Part shown: positions 13,331-26,615 of the stretch, in pieces
Layout: the number at the start of each line of letters is the position of its first letter
Position numbering within the stretch: position 1 is the first letter of the stretch
Origin: Holacanthus passer
Taxonomy: Eukaryota > Chordata > Actinopteri > Pomacanthidae
NCBI GenBank assembly: GCA_025331565.1
Contig: JAFREQ010000027.1
Location: forward strand, 620,001 to 684,000
DNA length: 64,000 nt
Direction: 5' to 3'
Translations under genes and position numbers: made by a program
The notes under the pieces: model-generated
Told to the model about the DNA's origin: nothing
Databases searched by the model: none
The model's input: only the letters and a program-made list of their open reading frames with translations

Positions 13331-13640
13331 CCAGAAGACCTGAGGGGTCTGGATGCTTCGTCACGTACAAATAAATCAGAGACATATTTAGGCTTGAGGC
13401 TATTTATTGCTTTCTAGATAAGTAATAGGATTTTAGCACCTATCCTTTGACACAGGGGAAGCTAGTGCAGTGATTTAAGGACCGGGGTAATGTGCTCCAC
13501 TTTCTGGGTGTTGGTGTGGACTCAGCTGTCTGAATGAGCTTTATACCTCTGAAGACACCATTACAACAGTCAAACCAGCTGAAAATAAATGCATGAACAC
13601 ATGCTCTGTATCTTGTTTAGACAGAAACCCTTTATGAAAT
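13331..13640 (+). mobile_element. Dispersed teleost repeat fragment
   Basis: The segment contains, in order, phrases that I recognise from a common fish interspersed repeat: 'taataggattttagcacc', 'gctagtgcagtgattt', 'ggtaatgtgctcc', 'tctgaatgagctt', 'ccattacaacagtcaa', 'atgaacacatgc' and 'ttgtttagacag'. All are in the same order and orientation as in the remembered consensus. It is non-coding and diverged. The parent family, possibly a LINE-derived repeat, is not certain. Confidence 0.6.
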
Positions 13641-16600
13641 GTGAACTATTGGAAGAGAACATGGACACAAGTACAGACAAGAGCACAGACTGAGAAAGGC
13701 CGGTTGTTTATCTCGTCCCCAAATACCCTCATTTGAGCATATTATCATCTATTTGTTTGCTACATTAGTTGGTGGCTAAATACCTGCAAAACTAGTGACA
13801 TTCCTATGAGCTGTTCTTCGCGTTCAGCCTCACAGAGCCGGTAGCGTGGCTGCAGGCTGTTGTGTTCCAATATCTTTGCTCTAGCTCTCATTTCTGTCTG
13901 ATTTGTAATCATCATTGAATGTGTTGTCCAATATCGTTGTCACTGTTTCGCAATTGCCTCCAGCAAAAACCTCAAAGGTTTCGCTCCAACTTTTATTTAT
14001 AGCTGTGCACCTACACAGGTAAAGTGATGAGGGCACGAGGGTACGTGTGCGCATCCCAGGACCGTGCCCCCTCGTCTCAGCAGCACAAGATGGCTGACAC
14101 TTGTACAGCTGCAGAAAATAGTGCATTTAGCTTTTCAGATAATTTATAGCAGCTGATTATCTGTGTCTGCACTACCATGCAGTGAACACTGTTGTAACAT
14201 AGATTTCCTTATTTTGATCCTCAGGTGTTATTGTCTCTTTTCGATCATGTCAACAGATGCCAACATATTAACAGATTAATAAATCAATGAAACAAGCAAA
14301 CTGCACCAGCAAGCTTTCATGCAGCCATTCTTACTTTGTAACACTCCAGGGTATCTACCCCAGCGACTCTGTGCCCCGGTCAGAGTCGACCTCCTCAGTT
14401 AGTCCAGCTCACACCGCTGCAGCCGAATGCCCAATTCACCCGCTGGAGTTAAGGTGGACTGCAGACCTATTGCAAACCAGCTCCCACAGGGCACAGCCGG
14501 GCCTTGCAAGCTGGCCGGCCCAATCCCAGCAACACCTCCGCATACTAAGGCGTTTTCCCTTTCATATGCCTTATCTATCACACTCCTTATCAGTCACACT
14601 CCCATGTGAACTCCACAAAATACAGCCCGCAATCCGCAGAGCCTCTGACCACAAGCTTGCTTCATGTATTACAGTAAATAATGTCGCTTCCCAAGATAAA
14701 TTCAGCTTGCTGACTAAGCTTGCTTTGTGATATACCTCTATGAGCTCAGCAGTGCTGGACGTTGGTGCAGTTTAAAAGAGCAAAGATTCAAGCTGTTAAG
14801 CAGTAAATATGTGTTTATGGACTACAACTAAAATATAATGCACGTCTGATCACGATCCTGGTCAGACACTCGTTCTGTGTGCTGGCAGCAATGTATAGTT
14901 TGAAATGAAGCTTTGGCCAAAGTTCAATAATGAACATTTCTTCTCTGGCGTTTTTCTTTGTTCTTCTTTGGGTGAATATCTGCTTTTTCGATCACTAATC
15001 TTCTCCATCACTTTCACTCTCCGCTCTGTGAAAATGCCTTCCACCAGAATTGAATATTTTTTCTGCCTGCATGTTTAAGTCCAGGGTTGTGCACAGACGT
15101 TTTGGGGGCAGATGCTCCAGGGCAGTCCGTGTTCGGAGCGTAGTACTTTGCAAAAGTTCAGAAACTTGGAGATGAAGCTTGCGACGTTTTACATCTGAGC
15201 AACCAATTTCAATAATTTGTTTAATTTAACACATCAACATGGAGTCACAGAAGAAGGCACACAACAGACGTACCGACAATGAAGTCCAGGTCTCGCTGTT
15301 GAGTGGTCAAGTGCAAAAGTGATGTGTAAAAACAGGTGTTGCCCTTTTATATAGCAGCAGACTGATAATTCTTTGTGAGTCTTTAGACCACGGTGGAAAT
15401 GCAAACTGATGGCTGATGGAACCTTTTATTTCCAAGGACTAGAGTTGTGGGTGCTTTGGGTGGAAATGCTGATTTATTTGGTAAAATTGTATGATGCACC
15501 TTCACAACAGAGCGCCTTTTCATCCAGGTTAAGTGTCGCTTTGCTGCAATCATCAATGCTGGATTTTCCCTTTTGATTTGTAAAACATCAAAAATAAGAT
15601 TTTCCTCCATGATTCCCTCTTTACATAAACAGGAGGATTTCTGAGTTAAGTCTGGAGCAGAGCAGAAACAACTGCTCTTAGGCTGCTCTGCATCGTCTTT
15701 AGGTCAGTTTCTCCTCTGCTGGACTTGTGTGGTTCATTTTAAAGACGTCTAGTTACTAGTTACTATTACTTACAGTTACTAGTTTCAAACTCAAAAAGTC
15801 AGCTTATGTGCTGATTGGATTGACACTGGCCTGAAAACATAAATCCATGACCGTCAAATTCAGTCTCAAGTGCTGCTAAATGAATCCTCATTGGCGACTG
15901 AAGTACATGACATCGCCTTTTTGCAGCTGAGCCCCACCCACTTCAATCCTGTGAGAAGAGAGCAGACAAAAACACAGATGCTGAAATGTTGCATATAAAA
16001 TAACCAGAACTGCTCCAACTGTGGCAGAACCTTGTGTTTCCACATCGCTCACGTGAAGAAGCTTATTGAGAAAATAGAACTTCAGGGTCTTTAAATATCA
16101 TTGCAAACCTGTCTGAGACCTGGTGTTGCACAACCCACCACTTCAGGATTTTCCTCGTGGGAATCCTCTCCTCTCCTATCGTCATCTAATAAAGAGGTTT
16201 TCCTTGATGAGGTCTAATCGCCCAGGTCTTTCTCCGTTTCTAACCTCTGAAGATACTGTTGCACACTTTCAAATGATCCCTCTTTATTGGACTGCTCTTT
16301 ATTCTGCTGTTAATTATGGAGTTGGCGCTCGAGCTGTAACCTCACTGTAATTCAACTCATTTTATTTTTGCTTCATTAAGCCGAGGATAATCAGATGGGA
16401 GTTTAATAGTAATGTAATGCGGTAGTCATTTAACTAATCGTAGCTTCATGAGTGCTCCACCGGTCAGGGAGTATTTTATGAAGCAAGATTAAAGGTACCT
16501 GTGAAAATAATTGTGCCAGATCTCTGTGATATTGATTGTGTAAACCAAAACACGAAAATTAGCTTTTGGGAGTGAGTTCATGTAGCTTATTATTTCTGAA

Positions 16601-17019
16601 AGTGAAGCAAAGATAACATTACTTTATAATTTTGAATTTTAATTGTCAGAAAGTGAAATGCTAATTAAACATACAAATAAACTCACTCACCACAATAAGC
16701 CACATTTGCAAAGAAAAAAAAAAAAAAAAAAGATTATAAGGGCAGGTTCACTACATCCTTCTCATAATTGTCTGTCTATTGTTAAGGAATGTCATTTAAG
16801 TGTTAGTGCATTAATTTGGATTAATTTGTTGAAAGACTTCAAGACAAATTTAAACACAATTTATTACAGATTATACTCACGCACATCCTCACTTCAGAGG
16901 GCAGAGTGTGCGGCCATCAAAGGATTGAAAATGACTGGTGGGCCGAACCACTTTAAACACACTGCAGGACTCTATTGTTGCTGCTAATTGTCTTGATACT
17001 GCGCTTCCTTTATGGAGCT
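13641..17019. other. Non-coding stretch, no gene recognised
   Basis: The 147-codon plus-strand frame at 14287-14730 overlaps two 60-codon frames on other frames and strands. It shows no domain, signal or splice context and is treated as chance. A short TAGTTACTAGTTACTA duplication lies near 15751-15766. An 18-nt poly(A) run lies at 16714-16731. The 16350-16480 segment is homogeneous and homeobox-site-rich (several TTAAT/TAATC words) and may be constrained, but that is only an impression. Confidence 0.45.
16714..16731 (+). repeat. Poly(A) tract
   Basis: Eighteen consecutive A residues after 'tttgcaaag'. No recognisable retroposed body precedes it. Confidence 0.8.
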
Positions 17020-17175
17020 CCTGTATTGCAGGTGGTTGCTTCTAATTTCACATGTAAATCAACTTGTCAACGCCATTGTTCTATTTAATTACTGCGCGTT
17101 ATTATGTGATTAACAAACAGCTCCGAGTGCACAATAATCTCTTATGACTTCAAAGTCAGAACTTATTGTTCAATG
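17020..17175. promoter_or_regulatory. Candidate conserved non-coding element (enhancer-like)
   Basis: This block is repeat-free and dense in words bound by developmental transcription factors. There are two SOX-type sites (CATTGTTC at about 17074 and TTATTGTTCAA at about 17163), homeodomain TTAATTA-type words (17085-17092 and 17108-17113) and GTGATTAA. That density, with no microsatellite or mobile-element signature, is what vertebrate conserved non-coding elements look like. Conservation itself cannot be judged from one sequence. Confidence 0.25.
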
Positions 17176-17689
17176 TGAATGCAGTTTGTTGAAATCCAAC
17201 ATTCTCCAGTCATGAAATTCCTCCAGTGAAATTAACGTCACAGCCAAACACTTGTGGGAGAAAACGTAAAGCGCTCATCTCGTGCGTGCATGCATGCTGT
17301 TGGGTTTTTGCAGTGTATCTCAGTGAAAAAGGACAGCAAGAGTGCGCCCAGAAGATAAGGCTTGACCTCGCAGGGCCGGGGCTGACGTGAAGGAGCTCTG
17401 TCAAAGAGCCAACCATGTGGAGAAGAAAGCTGCGAGTATTTCTAGGTCACAGAGACCATGTGAGCACGCTCCAAGCTCCTTCAACTGGACTGAATGATTT
17501 ATTACTCAGTCAGGAGTCAAGAACAGAGAGAGAGGAGGGGAGCGAGGAAATAAAATATGGAAGGAAATAAAGAAAGTGGAAAAAAGGGAAGATAAAAATA
17601 AATGAAATTTTTTCCATATACAATGACATCTTTAATAAATGTTTTAATGTGCTGTGCAGGAAGAGGGTGAAAATGAAATTCAGTAAGCA

Positions 17690-17691
<2 letters not shown>

Positions 17692-17753
<62 letters not shown>
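17692..17753 (+). repeat. Compound (TG)n(GA)n microsatellite
   Basis: About 15 TG units (17692-17722) run directly into about 16 GA units (17722-17753). The TG part can adopt Z-DNA and the GA part can adopt H-DNA. The 80-codon minus-strand frame over it (17517-17759) is a by-product of the repeat. Confidence 0.97.
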
Positions 17754-17754
<1 letters not shown>

Positions 17755-20700
17755 GTCACAAAAGAGGTTAAAAATTGGGCAAACGGAGAAATGAGAGAAA
17801 CTGAGGCAATTTAGACACAAAAATTTAAAAAATTAAACAGATTAAACAAACAGCGCTTCAAAAACAACAGGGCAAAACAAATAAAACAAAAAAGAATAAA
17901 TAAAAGAGTGCGATAGGAAAGTTAGCACAAAAAAAAAAAATGCTTTCAAATAAAAGTCTTGGGACTCGACGCCAGAAAGTCTTTGACAGGTATAATTAAG
18001 TTGAACGTGCTAACTGCTGATTTTAAACAGCCTCCCACTGAGTCTCACATCTGCAGGAGGTGAATAGGATTTTATTTTATTTTTCAAGTGCAAAATGCAA
18101 AACGAGTTCAGAAAAAGAGCATAAAACAGAATAAAGTATTTGAAGCTAAAACTCAAAGTGTCTGATTTCTATGACTGGAATTAATGCCCACTGTGTGGGT
18201 GGTTTTGTACAAATGCCCGGAAATAAATGCTTTACATTCACCCTACAGGCAAAACCTATTAAACTAGTCACTGTAAAACTCTGATAATCCATTTATTTCA
18301 TAAGAACATATATCATACACATTCACATAATGCACATTGACATACGTACACACAAGTATTTCAGTATTTGTATGACTTATAACTTACTACTAACTACACA
18401 TAAAACTACATGTTTCAGCCTTTAAAATAAACCAGCAGGGTAGTCAGCACAATTCACAATGCATCCTACAAACTATCAGGACTTCAGGCTACATCAGTCT
18501 GCCGCAGCCATGCATTGGATGTGCACACACATTTTAAAGGTTAGTCCAGAGAAAACTCCTGATTATACACAGAACTGGTTGCTGGATCAATCTTGGAGTT
18601 GGGAGACAAATCGCTGTCAGCTGGGTTTAAAACAGCTCCTGTCATCCAATGGTCCAATCCAGAGCTGGCAATCATCTTCGAATGGACCAATCACAGGGCC
18701 CCACCTGTTTCAGCACCAATACACACACCTGAGGAGAGACATCATCAATTCACACACACACTGAGAGAGGGGAGAGAGACATTTGCCACATCAACACACA
18801 AATTTGACGCAGGGTCATAACACGAACTTCATCATTGTATGTGTAACTCTAAGATATAAACATAAATTATTATCAATTAAATTATGAATAGTTCTTCTGA
18901 GGATATAGTACTGGGAGTCATGCACAAACTATTTTTTCTTATTGGCAGCCTGGACATATTGATCACAAGACAGAGATGAGAGGAAACTATTTGATATATT
19001 TACTATGGACCTGGTGAAGTTAAATCTTGGTTATTTCGAGGCCACATGGTGACAAAGTTGGAAATGTTTCACTTTGTGAGACACAGAGGGTCCAAACAAA
19101 CCTTTAGCTTTGTTCTCAGTGAGAAAAGACAGTCTGAAGGACCCACTTTCATATTTCACTGTCCGTCACAGTATCTGTTGCTACGTAACCAATATCCAAA
19201 CTTTATTCATAAATGATTGCCATAACCAAACGACACCGGTTAGTGTCTAATTAATTTTTGTAATTATTTTCTCGTCTAATTATTTGTTCCATAATCTGGT
19301 CAGTATCAGAGCCATGTGACTCTGACCACATTAAACATATCGGGACCAGCCTTTCAGAACAATTAACCTAATGTTAATTGGGACACACCTCTAAATTGAG
19401 CAGTCCAGAATTAAACAGGCGCTGGAGTGAATGAATCACAGCGGCTTTGCAGTCGGACAGAGACGACTGTAACACAGCTCTTTATTAAAAACCAATGAAT
19501 GACCTACCAAACCATATCTTTAAACTCATAATAGAAGGTTCTGCATGGCAAAGAGCAAGAGTTTTGCTGAGTCAGGATTTCTTTCCGGTAGGCTCTTCAG
19601 TTTTGTGGAGCTCTTCACCCATGGAGCTGATTCATCAGGTTCCACAGCTCAAAAAAATGAATCACCGTCACCTTAATGAATCAGATCTTTAGTCATAATA
19701 TCCAGTTCAGTTCAGTTCATTTCATTTTGGTATAACTTTATTTATCTGTGCAAGGGCAACTGCACACAGCAAAAACACAGTAAATAAGAGGGAAAAACAC
19801 TTTGAATTACAAAAGATTTAGAGGCATCAGGGTCATTAAAGTTTCTTTTTCATACTACAAGTGCTGCTTTTTTGGCCTTTCCAGATTCCTTCCTTTCTCC
19901 ATGTACCTTGGAAGAAGATGCCAGGAATCCCTACTCTGCCTCTACTCACTTTTCAGCTACCTTCACTGTTTTTACCTTTGCTTTCATTCTGTGTTTCAGG
20001 TATTTGCTCTGATCTGATTTCTACTAATCTCATGAATCTTGTGCTGATTCAGTTCATGGTCAAAAACCCTTCATTTAGGGATTTTTTTTTTTATAGGACG
20101 CTCTCAAATCTGTGTTGTGTGGTCCTGTTGAATTGGTTCATTTTCCCATTTGGTACATTTTGTTTGGGCAGATGTGAAGCAAATATACTCAGGTACATAC
20201 TAACAAAAGCTGCACTGAAACCTTTTGGAGAATTTGGTCTTGGTGTGGTCACAAACAAATTCTGGAGTGAGTACGGTGGCACAATACCAAAAGCTACTCT
20301 AAGGAGCTAATTGAGCTAATTGATGACAGGTGGTGATGTGTTGGTCCAGCTCTCTCAGCCATAAATGAAGTACAATGTACTGAGAATACAATGAATTTAA
20401 GACTAACCTATATTATGTAAATTACCCAGAAAAGCAAGAGCATCCATTTCTTACTAGATCCCAACCTTAACCTTAACCAATACTAATCTAAATTCAGCTC
20501 TGACAGTACAAACTTTCCTGACATCAACTTCCAACAAACCAACAGGACATGACCAGCACCCAAAACAAACACATCCTCTAACAAAATGTATAAAATAGTA
20601 TATGTCTAAAAGTCTCCATCATGCACAAGGCCATAGACATTTGTATTATCTTTTCACTCTAATAAGAAAAACACAGAAAATTGTCGGTTTTTCCATTCAG

Positions 20701-21925
20701 GATTTCCATTCATTGGCAAAATCCAACTAAATAATTATCTCCAAACACTGGCCTGGCTTTTTCAAGTCATGCTGCTTTTGTACGACTGTTAGTCAAAGCC
20801 CTTCAAAGGCTGTCTTCACAATAGCCAGTAACCCAAAAAGCCCCACTGATACTAAATTGGTTTAACAGGGTTGGTAGTGTAATGCCTGTCATTTCAGTAA
20901 TTATGAAGCCCAATGTCGACACTGGTAAAAAAAAAAAAAAAATTGGCTTCTTTTATAACCTGTAATACGTCCACTTCAAACTAGTCCTATGTGAACTGAC
21001 ATGACTGAGGCTCCATTGATGAACACATGATTTTAATCCTGTCCAGAGTAGATGTGTCTCTGACTTTTCTCCCAACACCCAAAAAACCTGGGTGGACATT
21101 TTGTTTTTCAGTATATGCCTCCACAGCCAGTGAAAAATGAAAAGCCACTGCTGGCCAGCGTGACCACCACCTCTCCAGGGTTGTTTGGACCACAGCAAAT
21201 GAATCCAGATTTTTTTTTTCTTCCTCTGAACTTGGATTATATTGTGCATACACAGGTGGAATCCACAATCAGCTTCACACATATATCTCCAACCATTTCT
21301 TTGTACCGATCTGACTTAAATGCATATGCATGAAGGAAAGAGGGGATGCACTTCAATGGCTTGATGCAAGGTGTGCATCAGATGACAGCCCAACTAGCTT
21401 CCAGGTTGGTGCTCCTGTTTTATAAATAACACAGGTCTCTCGGTGCAGGGTACATCTGAAGGAAGGTAAGACAGGTTTAGTGAATCTGGTCCTTCCCTCG
21501 ACTCGAATTTTTCCTTTTTTCTCAGCCTGCCTCATTTCTCCCTCCTTCGTTTGGTGCTTTCTTCGCCCAGCCCCCTCCCAGCACATCATCTCTCTCGCTG
21601 TCTTCCTCTCTTTTTCAATCCTCTTCATCACCTGCATCTCTCCCACATATGAGATCTTCTCTGGCTTTAGTCTCTGTCAGACCATGTCGAACCTCTCTTT
21701 ATTCTCGCTGTGATGCAGAGGCCACTGCTTCAGATTTAAGGGCAGTCGGGGCTATAGGGTGTCTGTAATCCATAATATCATCCATATAGATTCTACTCAT
21801 ACAGTTGAGGAACCTTGAACTGACATGTCTCAGTAATAAATTCAATTTATTTTAAGTTAAATATGGTACGTCAGGTTAGGGTTAAACTAATCTAAACCAA
21901 ACATCCTTATTCACATTTTATCAGA
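17754..21925. other. Non-coding stretch, no gene recognised
   Basis: A-rich low-complexity DNA fills 17760-17950. The longest frames, 149 codons plus (19861-20310) and 109 codons minus (20953-21282), carry no recognisable motif. At 19705-19730 there is a short (CAGTT)n-like run. At 20466-20480 there is an 'accttaaccttaacc' telomere-like phrase. At 21113 a good acceptor (tttgtttttcag) precedes an open frame, but no donor follows, so no exon is called. Confidence 0.45.
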
Positions 21926-22345
21926 CTTGGTGAACCACAGAAAATGGGACTCAAGAGCACGACTTGAGAGTCAGTTCAGGTTTACAAAACAGAGGGATAT
22001 GGAGGGAAATAGGTTTTTGTACACAGACAGGCAGCGGATCAGGCAAACAATAACAAAAAACAGGGCTGAGAGAAGAAAATCAGGAAACCAGGAACTAAGC
22101 ACTGGGAATTGCTGGAACGCTTGACATAAAGGGTAAAGACAGACTGGCAGAGAAAACGGGGAGCTCAGAGGCAAAATACAGCAGGAGAGAGGAGACAATG
22201 AGACACAGGTGAAAGCAATCAGAGAAGGGCAGACAACCACAGAGAGATGAGAAACATGAAGCAAAACAGGAAGTGCTGCAAAAATATATGGAAAACATGA
22301 CCAAAGATGCCGGATGGGTCGTGGTGAACGATGACGACTACTGAC
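21926..22345 (-). mobile_element. Dispersed repeat, minus orientation (copy 1)
   Basis: A 43-bp core at 22186-22228 (…gagacaatgagacacaggtg…) is nearly identical to 31013-31055. The flanks of both copies are purine-rich in a similar way, so this is an interspersed element inserted twice in the same orientation. Read on the minus strand, the core is pyrimidine-rich with 'cacctgtgtctcattgtctc', a phrase I remember from abundant percomorph retroelement promoters. The 135-codon minus-strand frame over it (21971-22378) is a hydrophobic, Ser/Leu-rich low-complexity translation and not a gene. The family is not named. Confidence 0.6.
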
Positions 22346-23440
22346 GATCGGCACTTTTGCTTGAAGTGACTGGTGCATCAGCCCTTGACATTATTTGGAA
22401 TCAGCTCTGGAGCTTATCAGGAATCAACCTTGTGGTCATTTAATCACATTAAACCAATAAAAGCAGCGTGTGATGAAATGCAGAATCTGTCATCATGAAG
22501 ATTTGGTGCGAACTGAATGAGAACAAAAACAAATCCTTCCAAGGATGAGCTTTAAGATTCATTCCTGACCTTGGAAATAGTATGTTTATAAGGAGCTATC
22601 AACCATATCACATCATTCTTGTAGGTTGCATGAGTAAGAAATCCTAAAATTGTTTTGCAAAGGTGATAAAATGAATAAAAAGGGAATCAAGAGAAAAATA
22701 GTACATTAGCATTTTAGACAGAAGCAAACAGATGAATGAAAGAAGTTAAAACTGTGTTTATTAAATGAGGAGAGGAAAAGGCCCCAATTAGCTGTAATAT
22801 GAGTTACACAGTGTTGGAAAGTTCTTTATAACCACCCGTCCTTTTACTTCATGTGGTGCAGCGTGAGCCGGCTCTGCTGCAGCCAACACTTTGACGTCAA
22901 CGCCGCTCTCTTCCTCCAACCTCCATCTGTATCGCCAGAGGAGAAGAAATAGGCACAGAATACAGAGTGGAGGAAGTAAGGTAATAAAAACTGGAAAACA
23001 CTGATAAGACACATCTGTGGGATTAAACGAGACTCTCTCCGGCTGCTAAATGAGCACCCTCACCCCCATTAGTGGGGTTCACCAAAACACTCGCGAGTCG
23101 GCTGGGACGTGCCCTCCTCCTCCTGCGAGGATGTCAGGTTGTTAAACACAGACGCACAGACTCAGACATGTTCCCTGCCATTCTCCCGGAAGATTCAGAC
23201 CAAAAAAAAAACAAAAAAAACCCCAAACACGTATTTTATGTTTCATACCTTTACTACGGTTTTGAGTTTTTTAATGAGATAAATACAATTATTAATAGAG
23301 TTATAACCTGTGGTAATGCAGCTGATTAAATATGCAGCTCTTTCATGTTTCACGTTGGCACCGCAGGACTGAAAGATCCCAGGATTGTTAATGTTAGAGT
23401 TGGTGATGCTGGATAACAAGGTGAGCTGAGGAAGCTGAGG
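22346..23440. other. Non-coding stretch, no gene recognised
   Basis: A 74-codon minus-strand frame (22788-23012) has a hydrophobic run followed by basic and acidic residues, which resembles a membrane segment. It has no convincing splice signals or known homologue and was not called. Otherwise unremarkable. Confidence 0.45.
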
Positions 23441-23875
23441 ATTTTTGGGAAATATGCTTTATTGTTTTCTTTCCCAGAGTTAGATGAATATATTGACACC
23501 ACTCACATGTTTGCCTGCTACATATGATGCTTATCATATCTGGAAATAGCAGGAAACAGTGTGACTCTACCCAAAGGTAACAAAATCTATCTCTAAAGCT
23601 CAGTAATATTAAACATCATATCTCATTTGTTGTTTGTGAAAAATGATATGTTGTGGTTTTTAAAGGGGGGTTATATGCTGGACTATTTCTTGACTTGGCC
23701 TGGATTCTCGTTGTCACTGTGAGGTTCCCAAACATCAGGACAGACTCCAGAGTCGCTGCTCGTCTTTTTTGGTCTTTGTACAAATAAAATGAACTACAGC
23801 TTAATACTGACTGTACAGACACGGAGGTGGTATTAATCTCACTCTAACCCAGACAGCAAATTAGAGATTTATGGC
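23441..23875 (+). mobile_element. Full-length copy (a) of an inverted-repeat-ended dispersed element
   Basis: The left arm (23462-23512, with 'gagttagatgaat' and 'gacaccactcacatg') is matched by a right arm (23811-23862) whose reverse complement reads '…ggttagagtgag…taataccacc…gtgtctg'. The element therefore has long imperfect terminal inverted repeats. Internal phrases ('cccaaaggtaacaaaatc', 'tctaaagctca', 'ggttatatgctggactat', 'tttcttgact') recur in copies at 24.5 and 31.1 kb and match a very abundant perciform repeat I recognise. It is non-coding and probably a non-autonomous DNA transposon. A 23-nt poly(A) run follows at 23885. Confidence 0.75.
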
Positions 23876-23884
23876 CACCCTCTT

Positions 23885-23907
23885 AAAAAAAAAAAAAAAA
23901 AAAAAAA
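23885..23907 (+). repeat. Poly(A) tract
   Basis: Twenty-three consecutive A residues lie just outside the right end of the preceding element. Confidence 0.85.
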
Positions 23908-24467
23908 GTCGAGCTTCCTTAAAATGGCAGTGAAAAAAAAGTGCAGCAGTTTGTAAAACCAAAAACTCTTAGTATGCCACCCAAACATGCTTTTCTGTGC
24001 TGTTAAAATGAATAAGACCACAGGGATTTAAACTAATGCTGAGTCAGCCATTTTTCTCCAGGACAGGTGAACATAATTTATGTGACACTCCTTATCTTCT
24101 GATCTATGGCTCGTGGGAAAACTAGTCAGCCTCTACTTTTTTTTAGAACTTTACTTCTTTGGAGGTTTATGTGTACTGTGTAATAATATGTACTCTTTGG
24201 TTCTGTGTTATGATAAAAAAATAAAAATAAAAAAGGCCTTGTGGTGATCAGTGCGGTCGACCACTGAAGCTATCACACTTCTCATTTAACTACAGTCAAT
24301 CACTAATCACCGTCCTCGTTATACGACCAATCAGCTGCACCTGCGGCACATTACTCTCAGCTTCAACATCAAGGCTTCAGGCAAGGAGTGGCGGCGTTCG
24401 GGGGTTTATGTTGCTGACAGATTGTTGTAGTCATCCTCTTAATTGACAGACTAAATTTGATCGTAAG

Positions 24468-24705
24468 GTCTCTTTCTACAGTTTGATGAGAAGATCAATA
24501 CCTCTCTCATATCTGCAGTAAATATGTGGCTCAGCTAACAAAATCAGCCACTACAGATCACGAGTTAACAGGTCATATTTTGTTTAATCCACACAAAAAC
24601 TGAAGTGTAGAAGCGCCAGTTCACCATTTTACTGCAGGGTTATGTGCCAGACTATTTCTTGGCTGGGAGCACTAAGTTTCTGGAGAAACACCTGGGCCAG
24701 GTACC
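24468..24705 (+). mobile_element. Partial copy (b) of the same dispersed element
   Basis: It starts with the left-arm sequence ('gatgagaagatcaatacc', 'tctctcatatctgcagtaaatatg'). It continues through 'ttgtttaatccacac' and 'ggttatgtgccagactat' to 'tttcttggctgggagcac', the same internal order as copy (a). It lacks the right arm. It lies about 600 bp downstream of copy (a) in the same orientation. Confidence 0.7.
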
Positions 24706-26559
24706 AGGATACGACAAGCTTTATTTAGTGCCTAACTGGCAACAAAAAAGTTAGTTAGGACGAAAGGAGCCAACTGGAAAAATGGATGATTTGAGTTTGT
24801 TCTTTATGTGACAAACCAAAGCAGAAGACTGTTCATGGTGGGTTGTAGTGGGTTTGAAGGGTCGTGGACCTGAACTCTTACGTGTATCGTTGTCTTGCAG
24901 TTCATGGATTATCTTTATCTTGCAATTGTGTTTGAGGTATTGGAGCTATTATTCCTTTCGCCGTGCAAAAACATTAAGTGCACAGGTGCAATATATTGAA
25001 TCATACTGAAGCCTGCTACCATGACCATGATGAGTGCAAATGCCCAGATACTAACATCACCAAATGATCAAATCATCCATATTGATTCTTATGCTTTATT
25101 TCCTGTTGGATGTCTGACAGGTAACTGATTAAAAGATTGAATTATGGTGAGTCAAGAACATATATTTGGCTTCATTAAATGTCTTCTGAAAATTTGTTCT
25201 GCAGAGAAACCAGATTACTCAGCTTTAGAGTGAAGCATCACCTCTGTTTACTATATGATCGACATCTGACCTTTCAGACCAAAGGCCTTGCGAAAGAATA
25301 ACTGGAGTGTTCCTTTGAGCAAAGTGCTCACTGATGAAAACATTTTCTGGCACAGAAACACTGAAGATTTGCAAATGCTTAACTGTGAGAGGTCGAACCC
25401 TTTAATCTAAATCCTTTAAAAATTGCGTTTTCTCTTTTTTTTTCCACAGATAATGGAGCCATTTCTTATCCGAACTCAGAAAATTCATAAGTAGAATTAC
25501 ATTTACTTGAAACACATATCGAATCCATTTTCTGTACGTGGAGCTGCTTCAAACGAGAGCGATTTAAATTCAGACCAATCAGACAAAACTTCCCTATGAA
25601 TTCTAATAGACTTGCAGACTGGGATGCAATTATAACTGCGCATTAAGTTTTTTTTTTTTAATTTCCTCACTGATTCCCGTTAAAGTTAAAACACACAACT
25701 TCCTGGAAGCATTTTCCCTCATACATTAAATCACTTCGACTCAAAACTTAAAATAACCTCTTCAACTCTGTCCTAATCAAGTTACTGCTCATTTATAGCA
25801 TCTTGTATAAGTGCTTGCGTACTCAACCTTATGGCACAAAGTAATGGTGGCTACTTCACAGCCTCCACTGATTACAGCTCAGCATGACTGTAATAACTGC
25901 TCAGGTTCTGTAAGACTCCTACACCGTTTCTGGCTGATCATTGCCGCCGCCACTGCCGCCGCACTGATCTACACTAAACTCTCTCTTGATATCAAATATA
26001 ACTGTCAGCAGAAAAATTCAAAACTGCTTCAGACCTCTGAAGTCACTCTGAAAGGACACTTGCTGCAGAGAGACTCACTTCAAAGACCATTTCATCCTCC
26101 TTAAATCAAATATAAGAGGAAATACAACTGGATCAGTGATGAACCAGCAATGAACTTACTTAGAGTACTTAGCCACTTTGGAAACATCCCCCTTTAATGA
26201 AGGCCAGCAGTTAACTCGACTACATCCTTAATGGTTTCCTGCAAGAGCTGCGCAAAACCAGCACTTGAATTTGATTAGCTGAAGTGAAAAGAATTTTTTC
26301 TGCTCTTGATAACTTTTGCATTTACGTCACGATTATACATCTTTTCATAGCGCATTCATTCATTCATAGCTGATGTTATGAGCTGCAGCTGTCAATCATA
26401 TCAGAAAACCATCTGCAAAATATTTGTTCAGTTTCTTGCAACATCTTGTAATTCAGTTCCAAAGGAGTCGTAAGATATACATTGGAAACAGTAAAGAAGA
26501 AAGATGTCACATGTGCAAATTATTTTTATATTAGCAATGGATCAAATGTATGTGGAAAA

Positions 26560-26560
<1 letters not shown>

Positions 26561-26612
<52 letters not shown>
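26561..26612 (+). repeat. (CA)n microsatellite
   Basis: Twenty-six uninterrupted CA units, the longest pure dinucleotide tract in the window. A good candidate for length polymorphism. Confidence 0.97.

Positions 26613-26615
<3 letters not shown>

Noticed and set aside
14287..14730. 147-codon plus-strand frame
   Set aside because: No recognisable motif. Overlapped by frames on both strands. Composition matches surrounding DNA.
19861..20310. Longest open frame (149 codons, plus strand)
   Set aside because: Hydrophobic, low-complexity translation with no domain, no start context or splice signals, and an overlapping frame of similar quality.
21114..21230. Plus-strand exon candidate after acceptor tttgtttttcag (peptide starting MPPQPVKNEKP)
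   Set aside because: No usable donor before the frame becomes a poly-Phe low-complexity run.
21971..22378. 135-codon minus-strand frame, Ser/Leu/Cys-rich
   Set aside because: Lies entirely in a dispersed repeat that is pyrimidine-rich on that strand, which yields Leu/Ser/Phe by composition.
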